38,026 nt of DNA from Cytophagaceae bacterium (GTDB lineage: Bacteria > Bacteroidota > Bacteroidia > Cytophagales > Spirosomataceae): NCBI GenBank assembly GCA_026785975.1, contig JAJAZB010000454.1, positions 1 through 38,026 of the forward strand, in the 5' to 3' direction. Each line of letters begins with the position of its first letter. The stretch's first letter is position 1. The notes under the pieces are model-generated. The model was not told the DNA's origin and made no database searches. It saw only the letters and a program-made list of their open reading frames with translations. The position numbers were made by a program, and so were the translations under genes. Positions 1 through 9,511 of the stretch are shown here, one piece after another.

Positions 1-37
1 AAAAAATTGCGCCCCCGGGGGCAATTTTTTTTTTTCT
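1..37 (+). terminator. Rho-independent-terminator-like hairpin with T-tract
   Basis: attgcgcccccgggggcaat followed by a run of T; upstream gene is outside the window. Confidence 0.6.
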
Positions 38-270
38 AATTTTTTTAATTTTTTGGTGTGGGGGCGTTTTTTTCTCCCCCACCCCCCAAACCCACGGCTC
101 ACGGCTCGCCTGCGCAACATCAGCTGAAGTTGCCCAAACTCGATAATTCGGTGGTTTTCACTTATTGGCACGTTTATTTACTTCAACTTTCCGTAGCCCC
201 GGCTACGCTGACCGAACCGTTTTGTTTTACCTTTTCCGATTGGGAAACGTCTTGATTTACCACAGTTTCA

Positions 271-1086
271 ATGGATTCAAAGAGTACTAAATCGGATCGT
301 ACCGAATCCGTAAAACCTGTTGTTTCTAAGCGGCTGGACCGCACTCTTCTGGAACTGCATCAGGTGGCGATTTTTGTCGGTCGTTTTTTTCAACAGGTTT
401 TTCTACCCCCTTACGAATTCAAAGAGGTGCTTCGGCAGTGTTACGAAGTGGGCGTAAAATCGCTACCCCTGATCTCACTGACCGGGTTTATCACGGGCAT
501 TGTATTTACCAACCAGTCGCGCCCTTCACTGGCGGAATTTGGTGCTACTTCCTGGTTGCCCGCCCTGATTTCCATCGCCATCGTTCGGGCCCTGGCCCCG
601 CTCATTACGGCCTTGATCGCCGCCGGGAAAGTGGGTTCAAGTATTGGTGCCGAGTTGGGGTCGATGCGCGTCACCGAGCAAATTGATGCGATGGAAGTTT
701 CCGCCACCAATCCGTTCAAGTTTCTGGTCGTGACGCGGGTACTGGCCACGACCTTCATGATTCCCATCCTGATGATGTACACAATTTTTCTGGCGCTAAT
801 GGGGGGATTTATCAATGTGCAGCAACACGAAGCGACTAGTTTTACGGCCTATTTTTTACAGGTGTTCAACGCCATTTCGTTTCTCGATATTTTCTCTTCC
901 ACGATCAAGTCGTTCGTTTTCGGTTTTACGATTGGGATGGTGGGGTGCTACAAAGGCTACAATTCCTCCAAAGGTACGGAGGGTGTGGGCCGGGCCGCCA
1001 ATGCCTCGGTGGTCACGTCGATGTTCCTGGTTTTTATCGAAGAATTGCTGGCGCTACAAATTGTTGCCGCCCTGCGGCCCGGTTAA
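271..1086 (+). CDS. mlaE: MlaE family ABC transporter permease
   Basis: ORF with MlaE-like hydrophobic segments and motif LAPLITALIAAGKVGSSIGAELGSMRVTEQIDAMEV; followed by ATPase and MlaD-type genes. Confidence 0.9.
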   Translation: MDSKSTKSDRTESVKPVVSKRLDRTLLELHQVAIFVGRFFQQVFLPPYEFKEVLRQCYEVGVKSLPLISLTGFITGIVFTNQSRPSLAEFGATSWLPALISIAIVRALAPLITALIAAGKVGSSIGAELGSMRVTEQIDAMEVSATNPFKFLVVTRVLATTFMIPILMMYTIFLALMGGFINVQQHEATSFTAYFLQVFNAISFLDIFSSTIKSFVFGFTIGMVGCYKGYNSSKGTEGVGRAANASVVTSMFLVFIEELLALQIVAALRPG

Positions 1087-1093
1087 TCAGTTT

Positions 1094-1867
1094 ATGAAGG
1101 ACAACGTTAAAATCGATACCAAAAACACCGTCATCGCCATCCGGGGATTGAAGATTTCCTTCGGCGATTTACACGTGCTGCGGGGCGCTGATCTTGATTT
1201 ACATCAAGGCGAAAACCTCGTGGTGTTGGGGCGTTCAGGAACGGGCAAATCCGTTTTAATTAAAATTATTATCGGGTTGTTGAAGCAAGACGCCGGTTCA
1301 ATTCAGGTTTTAGGTAAGGACCTCGAAAAGCTGTCGCCCCGGGAACTGGACGAACTCCGACTGAAAATCGGATTTTCTTTTCAAAACAGCGCGCTGTACG
1401 ACAGCATGACCGTGCGCGAAAACCTGGAGTTTCCGCTCGTCAGGAATGTCCGAGACCTGAAGCAGAGTGAAATCGACCAGGCGGTCGAAGAGGCACTGGA
1501 AGACGTGGGGCTGTCGCAAACCATCGATTATATGCCGTCGGAACTTTCGGGTGGTCAGCGCAAGCGTATCGGCATCGCCCGGACGCTGATTTTGAAGCCT
1601 GAAATTATGCTCTACGACGAACCAACGGCGGGTCTCGATCCGATTACGTGCATCGACATCAACAACCTCATTAACGAAGTGCAGGCCAAACACAACACCT
1701 CGGCCATTATTATTACCCACGATCTGACCTGCGCCAAAACTACCGGCGACCGCATCGCGATGCTGCTCGATGGGCAGTTTAAGCGACAGGGTACGTTTGA
1801 GGAGGTTTTTGAAACCGACGAGGAGCAGGTTAAACAGTTTCACGATTACAACTTTATAAACCAATGA
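1094..1867 (+). CDS. mlaF: ABC transporter ATP-binding protein, MlaF-like
   Basis: Walker A GRSGTGKS, signature LSGGQRKRIGIAR, Walker B IMLYDEPTAGLDP. Start taken as ATG 1094 (MKDNVKIDTKN), not the ORF-track 815. Confidence 0.9.
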   Translation: MKDNVKIDTKNTVIAIRGLKISFGDLHVLRGADLDLHQGENLVVLGRSGTGKSVLIKIIIGLLKQDAGSIQVLGKDLEKLSPRELDELRLKIGFSFQNSALYDSMTVRENLEFPLVRNVRDLKQSEIDQAVEEALEDVGLSQTIDYMPSELSGGQRKRIGIARTLILKPEIMLYDEPTAGLDPITCIDINNLINEVQAKHNTSAIIITHDLTCAKTTGDRIAMLLDGQFKRQGTFEEVFETDEEQVKQFHDYNFINQ

Positions 1868-2886
1868 AAGCAGCTGAAAACAAACGTTCCGTGGTCATCG
1901 GCATCTTCGTTCTTCTGGGGGTGATTATCTTCGTAACGGGCATCCTCGTCCTGGGTGGGCAGGAGAGCAAATTCGTCAAACACATTCGATTGACGACCGT
2001 CTTCAACAACGTATCCGGTTTACAAGTCGGGAATAACATCTGGTTTTCCGGGGTGAAAATCGGCACGGTTCGGGCCATCAATTTTGTGGGTGCCTCGCAG
2101 GTGGAGGTGACCATGAACATCGAGAAAGAGGCCCAGAAGTACATTCGTAGGAATTCCATGGCTTCCCTGGGTTCGGATGGGCTGATTGGCAACCGGCTCG
2201 TGGTGATTTCGGGTGGAAGCCCGCCGGAAGTCAACGTCGAAACCGGCGATCGCCTCCAGAGTAGCACCGCGCTGAGTTCGGAAGAAATCATGGAAACGTT
2301 GCAGGAAAACAACAAGAATCTGCTCAAAGTCACGAGCGACGTGAAGGGAATTGTGGCGAAAATTGTCAAGGGTGAAGGCGTGGCGGGGGCTGTTCTGACG
2401 GATCCGGTACTGGCCAACAAGTTTAAAAACGTCGTGACCGACCTCCAAACGGCGTCGAGCCGGGCGGCTAAAGTATCTAATTCTCTGGCCGATTTTTCCG
2501 CCAAACTCAACAACAAAGGTTCTTTGGCCAACGAACTCGTGACGGACACATCGGTTTTCAGAAGCTTAAAAACGTCGATGGCCCGGCTCAACCAGGCGAG
2601 TGCCTCAGCAGCCGAAACCGCCAACAACGTCAAACAAACCACCGAACGCCTGGAAGCGAAACTCAACGCCAGAAATACGCCGGTCGGGATGCTACTCAAC
2701 GACGAAGAAACGGCAACGCGCCTGAAAAACACCCTCCGAAACCTGGAAGGCAGCACCGTAACCCTGGAGGAGGATCTTCAAGCCGTGCAGAGTAATTTCC
2801 TGTTCCGGGGGTATTTTAAGAAAAAAGCGAAGGCCAACGCGAAGGAAAAAGAAGAGACCCAAAAACAGGTTTCGCCGCAACCGTAA
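1864..2886 (+). CDS. MlaD/MCE family protein
   Basis: N-terminal TM, then MCE-like domain (TTVFNNVSGLQVGNNIWFSGVKIGTVRAI); overlaps the end of mlaF by 4 nt. Confidence 0.88.
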   Translation: MKAAENKRSVVIGIFVLLGVIIFVTGILVLGGQESKFVKHIRLTTVFNNVSGLQVGNNIWFSGVKIGTVRAINFVGASQVEVTMNIEKEAQKYIRRNSMASLGSDGLIGNRLVVISGGSPPEVNVETGDRLQSSTALSSEEIMETLQENNKNLLKVTSDVKGIVAKIVKGEGVAGAVLTDPVLANKFKNVVTDLQTASSRAAKVSNSLADFSAKLNNKGSLANELVTDTSVFRSLKTSMARLNQASASAAETANNVKQTTERLEAKLNARNTPVGMLLNDEETATRLKNTLRNLEGSTVTLEEDLQAVQSNFLFRGYFKKKAKANAKEKEETQKQVSPQP

Positions 2887-2890
2887 ACCG

Positions 2891-4051
2891 TTACAACGCG
2901 CTCATCACAGCTTCGTCGCCCTGCAGCGCGTTGGCCGGGCGGGGATGTTGGGCGTTAAAAACGCGGAGTGAAGCCGCATCCAGCGGCCGAACGGCCCGTT
3001 CGTCGAGAGTACCATCAGGCCGGAAAACGCGGGTTGAATCCAGCCGGAAATGCCTGGCGATGAAGCGGTACATCGCCGCCCGCTTGGATAGGCCGTAGTC
3101 GTGTTTTTCCTCCGTAAAATGGGCGAATTCTACGTTTTTACCCGTTCCAAAAAGTTGATAAATGCGTTGAATGTGGGGGAATTCCACGGTGGGCGTATTT
3201 TTCGTCCAATCGTCTCCGTCCGAAATTAGTAGCATCGGGCGCGGTGCGGCGAGCGCGGCAATCTCGACGTTGTTGGTTTGGAAATCGCCTTTTTTGTGAA
3301 CGGGCATCCCGCTTTCACACACGCATCCCCCGAAAAAATGCGCAGAAACCATGACGCAGGGTACGGCCAATTTTACCCGTGGATCGAGGGCGGTCAGAAA
3401 AAACGTCTGCGTCCCGCCACCCGATTCGCCGGTCACGGCCACCCGGGCCGAATCCACTTCCGGCAACGACAGCAGAAAGTCAAGGCTACGAATGCTGTTG
3501 ATGGTTTGTAACTTAAACCCCTTCTGAATCTTGTGCGCCGCCTGTTTGGAATCCCCGTGCCCAACCATGTCGTAGGTAAAAACCACCGCTCCCATCCGGG
3601 CCAGCGAACCACAGCGTTTTTGAGTCTGTTCCTGAAACCGCCCGTCCGGGTTGCTCCAATGCCCATGCGGACTCAGTACGCCCGGTACCCGCCCCGTCGC
3701 GTTGAGGGGGCGGTACAAATTGCCCGTCACGTAAAATCCCGGCAGGCTTTCAAACGCCACATTTTCAACCGTGTAGCCGTCCATGACCCTCCGGCTGTGG
3801 ATAATCGGGACGGAGGTGGGTCGCGGCGGCAAGATTTGCAGTTCGGCCCCTTCGATGATTTGCTCTCGAATTTGGGCGGCCCGAGCCTGCCAGTCCGCCT
3901 GAGTTGAATACCGTGCCGCCAACTCAGTGAGCAAGGCTTTCCCCTCGGCTTGGGTAAAATAATCTCCCTGGCAAAGTTCAGCCGGAGGCGTTTGGGCCAG
4001 TGCGGCGCAGCTGAACGACAGGGTCAAAAGCAGGGAGTAAAGTGGTTTCAT
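2891..4051 (-). CDS. secreted alpha/beta hydrolase, acetylxylan-esterase-like
   Basis: signal peptide; GESGGGTQTF nucleophile elbow; DMVGHGDS; catalytic Asp/His regions (ISDGDDW, EKHDYG). Confidence 0.75.
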   Translation of the reverse strand: MKPLYSLLLTLSFSCAALAQTPPAELCQGDYFTQAEGKALLTELAARYSTQADWQARAAQIREQIIEGAELQILPPRPTSVPIIHSRRVMDGYTVENVAFESLPGFYVTGNLYRPLNATGRVPGVLSPHGHWSNPDGRFQEQTQKRCGSLARMGAVVFTYDMVGHGDSKQAAHKIQKGFKLQTINSIRSLDFLLSLPEVDSARVAVTGESGGGTQTFFLTALDPRVKLAVPCVMVSAHFFGGCVCESGMPVHKKGDFQTNNVEIAALAAPRPMLLISDGDDWTKNTPTVEFPHIQRIYQLFGTGKNVEFAHFTEEKHDYGLSKRAAMYRFIARHFRLDSTRVFRPDGTLDERAVRPLDAASLRVFNAQHPRPANALQGDEAVMSAL

Positions 4052-4141
4052 GGAGTTGTTGTTTAGTAGGATCCATTTTTAGCGTTAATTGGGGAACTTA
4101 CTCCAGTTTCGGGTCCGACGTTCCGTCTGACCATTACCCTG

Positions 4142-5074
4142 TCATTCGTTCACAAACTCCACATTCCGTTTCAAACCCTCAAACTTTGTTCGCTTCAAAG
4201 CGGAATTTTTGAAAACCGTTTGGAAAACGTCGGCGGTCATTTCCACCCAATCCTGCCGGGTAAGGCCCTGCAAATCAGCCGACGGCACAAAGGCGGGTTC
4301 GCGGTGCGGGCGCGAAAACCGGTTCCAGGGGCATACGTCCTGGCAAATATCACACCCGAAAATCCAGTCGTCAAACTGCCCCCGAACGCTGGCCGGAATT
4401 TCCTCTTTCAGTTCAATCGTAAAATAACTGATGCAGCGGCTGCCATCGACCACGTAGGGTTCCACGATGGCCCCCGTTGGGCAGGCGTCGAGGCAACGGG
4501 TGCAGGTGCCGCAGTAATCCGCGATGGGGCCGTCGGGTTCGAGTTCAACGTCGAGAATTAGTTCGGCGATAAAAAAGAAGCTGCCCATTTGCCGGTTGAG
4601 CAGGTTGCTGTGTTTGCCCACCCAGCCCAACCCGGCGCGGGCCGCCCAGGCTTTGTCCATCACCGGCGCAGAATCCACGAATACCCGCCCGCCCACGTCG
4701 CCGATGCTCGCCTGAATGGCTTCCAGCAAGGTTTTTAGTTTTTCTTTGATGACCAGGTGGTAATCCGTCCCGTAGGCATACTTCGAGATTTTAAACGAAT
4801 CTTCGGTACTCAGTTCCCGCTCGGGATAATAATTGTACAGCAACGAAACCACCGATTTGGCCCCGTCGACCAGCTTGCGCGGATCGAGACGCTTGTCGAA
4901 ATGATTGGCCATGTAGCCCATTTTTCCGTGCCGGTTCTGCGTCAACCAGGCTTCGAGGCGCGGGGCTTCTGCTTCGAGAAAATCGGCTTTGGCAATCCCG
5001 CAAAAATCAAAGCCCAGTTCAGTGGCTTTCGTTTTGACAAACTGAGTGTACCGCTCTCGGGTCGAACTGTTCAT
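4142..5074 (-). CDS. queG: epoxyqueuosine reductase
   Basis: two 4Fe-4S motifs ([26 protein letters not shown]); QueG-like N-terminus [19 protein letters not shown]. Confidence 0.93.
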   Translation of the reverse strand: MNSSTRERYTQFVKTKATELGFDFCGIAKADFLEAEAPRLEAWLTQNRHGKMGYMANHFDKRLDPRKLVDGAKSVVSLLYNYYPERELSTEDSFKISKYAYGTDYHLVIKEKLKTLLEAIQASIGDVGGRVFVDSAPVMDKAWAARAGLGWVGKHSNLLNRQMGSFFFIAELILDVELEPDGPIADYCGTCTRCLDACPTGAIVEPYVVDGSRCISYFTIELKEEIPASVRGQFDDWIFGCDICQDVCPWNRFSRPHREPAFVPSADLQGLTRQDWVEMTADVFQTVFKNSALKRTKFEGLKRNVEFVNE

Positions 5075-5230
5075 GGTCTGGGGTAGCGCAATCCGTAAAG
5101 CGGGCTATTTTTTTAGTTTCTTTGCATGATTAAAGCCCATTCAGTTTGAAGGCTGACAAGTTGACAGCATCCATTTCGCTGGCAAGCCCTTTTTGCTCTA
5201 TGCATCAACGAATAAAAGTACGAAAAGACG

Positions 5231-5779
5231 ATGACGAACCCTGAAGAAATGAATCACCAAGAGCCGGAAATTACCCCAGAAACTGCCATTGAGTCCGAAA
5301 ATGACGCGTTCGAGGCCGTTGAGGAGCACAACGAAACGGATAAAGTGCAGGCCGAGTTGGCCGAACTCAAAGATAAATACCTGCGTTTGTACAGCGACTT
5401 TGAAAACTTTCGCCGCCGCACCGCAAAAGAAAAAATAGAGTTAATCAGAAATGCTTCTGAGGAAGTGGTCCAATCACTGCTGCCCGTGCTCGACGACGTG
5501 GAGCGGGCGCAGGCCATTTTTGCCCAGATTGAGGACGGAAAAGTAGAGCGTGAGGGCATCGAATTGATTTTTCAGAAATTCCAGAATACCCTCAACAGCA
5601 CCGGTTTGAAACCGATGGAGGCCAAAGGTGAGGCTTTTGATGCCGATCTGCACGAGAGCATCGCTCAGTTTCCGGCTCCATCCACCGACCTGAAGGGTAA
5701 AATAATTGATGTTGTCGAAAAGGGCTATTACCTCAACGACAAAGTCATCCGCTTCGCGAAGGTGGTGGTGGGTGCCTAG
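5231..5779 (+). CDS. grpE: nucleotide exchange factor GrpE
   Basis: acidic N-terminus, coiled coil, DFENFRRRTAKEK and KGYYLNDKVIRFAKVVV motifs; followed by dnaJ. Confidence 0.95.
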   Translation: MTNPEEMNHQEPEITPETAIESENDAFEAVEEHNETDKVQAELAELKDKYLRLYSDFENFRRRTAKEKIELIRNASEEVVQSLLPVLDDVERAQAIFAQIEDGKVEREGIELIFQKFQNTLNSTGLKPMEAKGEAFDADLHESIAQFPAPSTDLKGKIIDVVEKGYYLNDKVIRFAKVVVGA

Positions 5780-5871
5780 TGAAAAATTAAAAGTATAAAA
5801 TGAAAAGTGGTTCGTGCCGAGTGAAGTAGTTATTCAACAACTTTTCACTTTTCACTCCTCACTTTTCACTA
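5780..5871. repeat. imperfect intergenic inverted repeat of ~7-nt units (gaaaagt-type)
   Basis: left arm tagtgaaaaattaaaagtataaaatgaaaag, right arm cttttcacttttcactcctcacttttcacta; between grpE and dnaJ. Confidence 0.7.
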
Positions 5872-5877
5872 CGAAAC

Positions 5878-7035
5878 ATGGCTCAAAAACGAGATTATTA
5901 CGACGTGTTGGGGGTGGATAAAAGCGCCTCGGCGGAGGACCTCAAGAAGGCTTACCGCAAGATGGCGATTAAACACCACCCCGATAAAAACCCCAATGAC
6001 CCTTCGGCGGAGGATAAATTTAAGGAGGCCGCCGAAGCCTACGAGGTGTTGAGCGACGACACCAAGCGGAAACGCTACGACCAGTTTGGGCACCAGGGCG
6101 TGGGTGGTGGGGGGGGCAATGGCCAACCACCGAACATGGATGATATCTTCTCGCAGTTCGGCGATATTTTTGGCGAATCGAGTCCTTTCGGCAGCTTCTT
6201 CGGGGGCAGCACGACTGGCAACGGGCGTCGGGTGCGTAAAGGCTCCGACCTGCGGATCAAGCTAAAACTCGATTTGGAGGAGGTCGCCAATGGCGTTGAA
6301 AAAAAGATTAAAGTCAAACACCACGTCACGTGTACCACCTGTAGCGGCAATGGTTCGAAAAACGGCGCGGCGTTGAAAACCTGTTCGACCTGTAACGGCA
6401 ACGGGCAAGTGCGCAAAGTTACCCAGACGATGCTGGGCCAGATGGTTTCGGCGTCGACCTGCCCAACCTGCAACGGCGAGGGTAAAATCGTGGAAACCCG
6501 TTGTGAAGTGTGCTTTGGCGAAGGCCGGGTTTTGGCCGATGAAGTGTTGAATATCAAAGTTCCGGCGGGGGTAGCCGATGGGATGCAACTTTCGATGGGT
6601 GGCAAAGGCAACGTGCCGCCCCGCCCCGCATCGGGTGGTGTCGCGGGTGATTTGCTCATCGTCATCGAAGAAGAGGAGCACGAATTCCTCAAGCGCGATG
6701 GCACCAACGTCGTTTTTGATCTGTACATCAACTTCGCCGATGCCGCGCTGGGCACCTCAGTCGAAGTACCCACCATCGACGGGAAGGCCCGCATTACGCT
6801 CGATCCGGGCACCCAGAGCGGTAAGATTCTGCGCCTGAAAGGAAAAGGCATCAAGGAACTCAACGGCTACGGCAAGGGCGACCAGCTTATCCACGTTAAC
6901 GTTTGGACGCCCAAACAAGTCAACGCCGACGAACGGGAATTGCTCGAAAAACTGCGCCAGTCGGCTAATTTTCAGCCCAAGCCCGGAAAGAGTGAGCGAG
7001 GCTTTTTCGAGAAAATGAAAGACTTTTTTGATTAA
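5878..7035 (+). CDS. dnaJ: molecular chaperone DnaJ
   Basis: J domain with HPD, four CxxCxGxG zinc motifs, C-terminal substrate-binding domain. Confidence 0.97.
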   Translation: MAQKRDYYDVLGVDKSASAEDLKKAYRKMAIKHHPDKNPNDPSAEDKFKEAAEAYEVLSDDTKRKRYDQFGHQGVGGGGGNGQPPNMDDIFSQFGDIFGESSPFGSFFGGSTTGNGRRVRKGSDLRIKLKLDLEEVANGVEKKIKVKHHVTCTTCSGNGSKNGAALKTCSTCNGNGQVRKVTQTMLGQMVSASTCPTCNGEGKIVETRCEVCFGEGRVLADEVLNIKVPAGVADGMQLSMGGKGNVPPRPASGGVAGDLLIVIEEEEHEFLKRDGTNVVFDLYINFADAALGTSVEVPTIDGKARITLDPGTQSGKILRLKGKGIKELNGYGKGDQLIHVNVWTPKQVNADERELLEKLRQSANFQPKPGKSERGFFEKMKDFFD

Positions 7036-7086
7036 AAAACCAGCCACTCCAAAGGGGTAGCCGGTTCGATGCTCACAATCTAATCA

Positions 7087-7125
7087 AAACGCTCAGCCGG
7101 TATCTATTCCGGCTGAGCGTTTTTT
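7087..7125. terminator. intrinsic terminator between convergent genes
   Basis: aaaacgctcagccgg-tatctatt-ccggctgagcgtttttt. Confidence 0.85.
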
Positions 7126-7126
7126 C

Positions 7127-7504
7127 TTACCGGACGCTAACCAATTTTTCCGGTACAATTGGCTCCGCCTGGTGGGTGGTCACATTGATTTCGCGCACCA
7201 CGGTTTCCTGTCCGTTGCTCACCTGAAGTTGGTAGATGCCATCAGGCAACTGGCCCAAGTCGAGTTTGCGCCAGTATTTGGCCGTTTTGCGACTGACCGT
7301 TTCCTGGTACATTATCTCATTTTTAGGATTGATCAGGCGCAGGTTCAGGCGCTTTTGCTCGTGATTCTCGACCATGACATTGAGCTTGGCCGTGTGGTGT
7401 TTCGGGTACACGCCCACTTCAAAAGGCGGTTGTGAATCAGAAGTTGGTAGGTGCAACAGGCCCGCCAGCAAGGGGGCAACGAGGGAGGTGAGGAACGGAT
7501 TCAT
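7127..7504 (-). CDS. small exported protein, T9SS C-terminal-domain-like beta fold (hypothetical)
   Basis: N-terminal hydrophobic segment; LGQLPDGIYQLQVSNGQETVVREI resembles secretion/sorting-type C-terminal domains. Confidence 0.55.
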   Translation of the reverse strand: MNPFLTSLVAPLLAGLLHLPTSDSQPPFEVGVYPKHHTAKLNVMVENHEQKRLNLRLINPKNEIMYQETVSRKTAKYWRKLDLGQLPDGIYQLQVSNGQETVVREINVTTHQAEPIVPEKLVSVR

Positions 7505-7762
7505 AAAAAGAGAGTTGGATTGATTGATAATTTTATGATTGATAAATTCAGCGTTTTGTCCAGCTATTCGATCCGGTTTTTACGTCGGTGTACCTGGTCT
7601 GTTTCACTGTTTTCGATAAAAAGATGCAATCGCATTAACGCAGCGCAGCCATTCTGGACGAACGGAAAATCCGAAAGGACGAATGGCCCTTCGGCCCGAA
7701 AAAAGGGCAGCGAACGGGCCGGATGGCGTCTTTTTTGTATCTTTTAGGCTAAAACCCAATCT

Positions 7763-9394
7763 ATGCGCACTCCTTCCCTGACGATTTCCCTCCTACTTTT
7801 TGCCGGTATTCTTCGTGCCCAGCAACCTGCCGACCTAGTCGTTCATCATGGTTTGGTGTACACGGTCAACGCCCGTTTTGACGTAGCCGAAGCCTTCGCC
7901 GTGAAAGATGGGCGGATTCTGGCGGTGGGCAAAAACACCGACATCCTACGAAACTACCGCGCCAAAACGATTCTGGACGCGGGCGGCAAAACGATCTATC
8001 CCGGTTTCATCGATGCCCACGCGCATTTTTACCGCTACGGTCTGAGCTTGCAACGGGTCAATCTGATGGGTACCAAAAGTTGGGACGAAATCCTGAAGCG
8101 GGTGCGGACGTTCGCCGCCGCTAATCCCGCTGGTTGGCTAACGGGCCGGGGTTGGGATCAGAACGACTGGGCCGTGCAGGAATTCCCCGACAAACAGGAT
8201 CTGGACCAACTTTTCCCCGACCGTCCCGTAATTCTGACGCGGGTGGATGGTCACGCCGCCATTGCCAATCAGACTGCACTTGACCAGGCTGGCGTCAAAC
8301 CCGGTCAGACGTTGACGGGTGGCAGTGTGGAAACCAAGAATGGGGTGCTGACGGGTATTTTGATCGACAACGCGATTGAGTTGGTGAGCCGGGTAATTCC
8401 GAATCCCAGCCGGGAACAGAGCGAAAAGGCACTCCTCGGTGCCGCGCAAAATTGCTTCGCCGTGGGCCTGACCACGGTGGACGATTGCGGATTGATGGCC
8501 AATGAAGTCGATATCATCGACAGCCTGCAACGCAAAAACCAGTTACGAATGCGCCTCTACGTGATGCTGAGTGATGATTCGCTGAACTACGCCCGGTTTC
8601 TGCCCCGGGGTATTTACAAAACCGATCGGCTCAACGTGCGGAGTTTTAAGGTGTACGGCGATGGCGCATTGGGTTCGCGGGGGGCGTGTATGCTGGCGGC
8701 CTACGCCGACCGCCCCGACTGGCGGGGGTTTTTGCTCAGCACACCGGGACATTTTCAGGACGTCGCCCAACGCCTGGCCCCGACGGATTTCCAGATGTGT
8801 ACCCACGCCATTGGCGACTCGGCCAACCGCACGATGCTGCGCATTTACGCCGCCGCGTTGCGGGGCAAAAACGACAAGCGTTGGCGCATCGAGCACGCCC
8901 AGGTCATCAATCAGGCTGATTTCAGGTATTTCGGTGAAAACAACATCGTGCCTTCCGTGCAGCCTACCCATGCCACTTCCGATATGTACTGGGCGCTGGC
9001 GCGGCTGGGAGCGACCCGCCTGAAAGGCGCGTATGCCTTCAAACAACTGTTGAATCAAAACCAGTGGATCCCGTTGGGCACCGATTTTCCGGTGGAAGAT
9101 ATCAGCCCGTTTGCTACCTTTTTTTCAGCGGTGTATCGGCGCGACGCCAAGGGTTTCCCGAAGGGTGGTTTTGGCCCCGAAAATGCACTAAGCCGGGTTG
9201 AAGCCCTGCGGGGGATGACGATCTGGGCGGCTAAATCGAATTTTGAAGAAGCCGAAAAAGGCAGCATCGAACCGGGTAAATTCGCCGATTTTATCCTGCT
9301 CAATCAGGATTTGATGAAGGCAGATTCTGGAAAAATTCTAGACACACTTGTGGAGGCGACGTATTTGAATGGTGAAGTCGTTTTTAAACGTTAG
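7763..9394 (+). CDS. exported amidohydrolase family protein (YtcJ-like)
   Basis: signal peptide; YPGFIDAHAHFYRYG metal-binding motif; WRIEHAQV; GTDFPVEDISPF. Confidence 0.88.
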   Translation: MRTPSLTISLLLFAGILRAQQPADLVVHHGLVYTVNARFDVAEAFAVKDGRILAVGKNTDILRNYRAKTILDAGGKTIYPGFIDAHAHFYRYGLSLQRVNLMGTKSWDEILKRVRTFAAANPAGWLTGRGWDQNDWAVQEFPDKQDLDQLFPDRPVILTRVDGHAAIANQTALDQAGVKPGQTLTGGSVETKNGVLTGILIDNAIELVSRVIPNPSREQSEKALLGAAQNCFAVGLTTVDDCGLMANEVDIIDSLQRKNQLRMRLYVMLSDDSLNYARFLPRGIYKTDRLNVRSFKVYGDGALGSRGACMLAAYADRPDWRGFLLSTPGHFQDVAQRLAPTDFQMCTHAIGDSANRTMLRIYAAALRGKNDKRWRIEHAQVINQADFRYFGENNIVPSVQPTHATSDMYWALARLGATRLKGAYAFKQLLNQNQWIPLGTDFPVEDISPFATFFSAVYRRDAKGFPKGGFGPENALSRVEALRGMTIWAAKSNFEEAEKGSIEPGKFADFILLNQDLMKADSGKILDTLVEATYLNGEVVFKR

Positions 9395-9424
9395 CTCCGT
9401 AGCGTAGGGACTACGCTACGGAGC
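9394..9424. terminator. perfect hairpin (14-bp stem) abutting the amidohydrolase stop
   Basis: gctccgtagcgtag-gga-ctacgctacggagc. Confidence 0.6.
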
Positions 9425-9455
9425 AATTTTACCGCCCTTGATCGCCAATCAGGTA

Positions 9456-9503
9456 AACGAAAACAGGCCCGTCCCGAGATCTCGGGACGGGCCTGTTTTC
9501 GTT
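9456..9503. terminator. 48-bp perfect palindrome, likely bidirectional terminator
   Basis: aacgaaaacaggcccgtcccgaga/tctcgggacgggcctgttttcgtt, between convergent genes. Confidence 0.75.
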
Positions 9504-9511
9504 AAACTCTT

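Noticed and set aside
58-255. 65-aa ORF upstream of mlaE
   Set aside because: Low-complexity start (SPPPPKPTAHG) arising from an intergenic G/T-rich tract; no support
815-1093. N-terminal part of ORF 815-1867
   Set aside because: Out-of-frame overlap with mlaE; MlaF homology starts after ATG 1094
1854-2756. 300-aa minus-strand ORF opposite mlaD
   Set aside because: Ser/Leu/Thr-rich antisense shadow of a well-supported CDS
6075-6863. 262-aa minus-strand ORF opposite dnaJ
   Set aside because: Antisense shadow ORF; dnaJ assignment is secure
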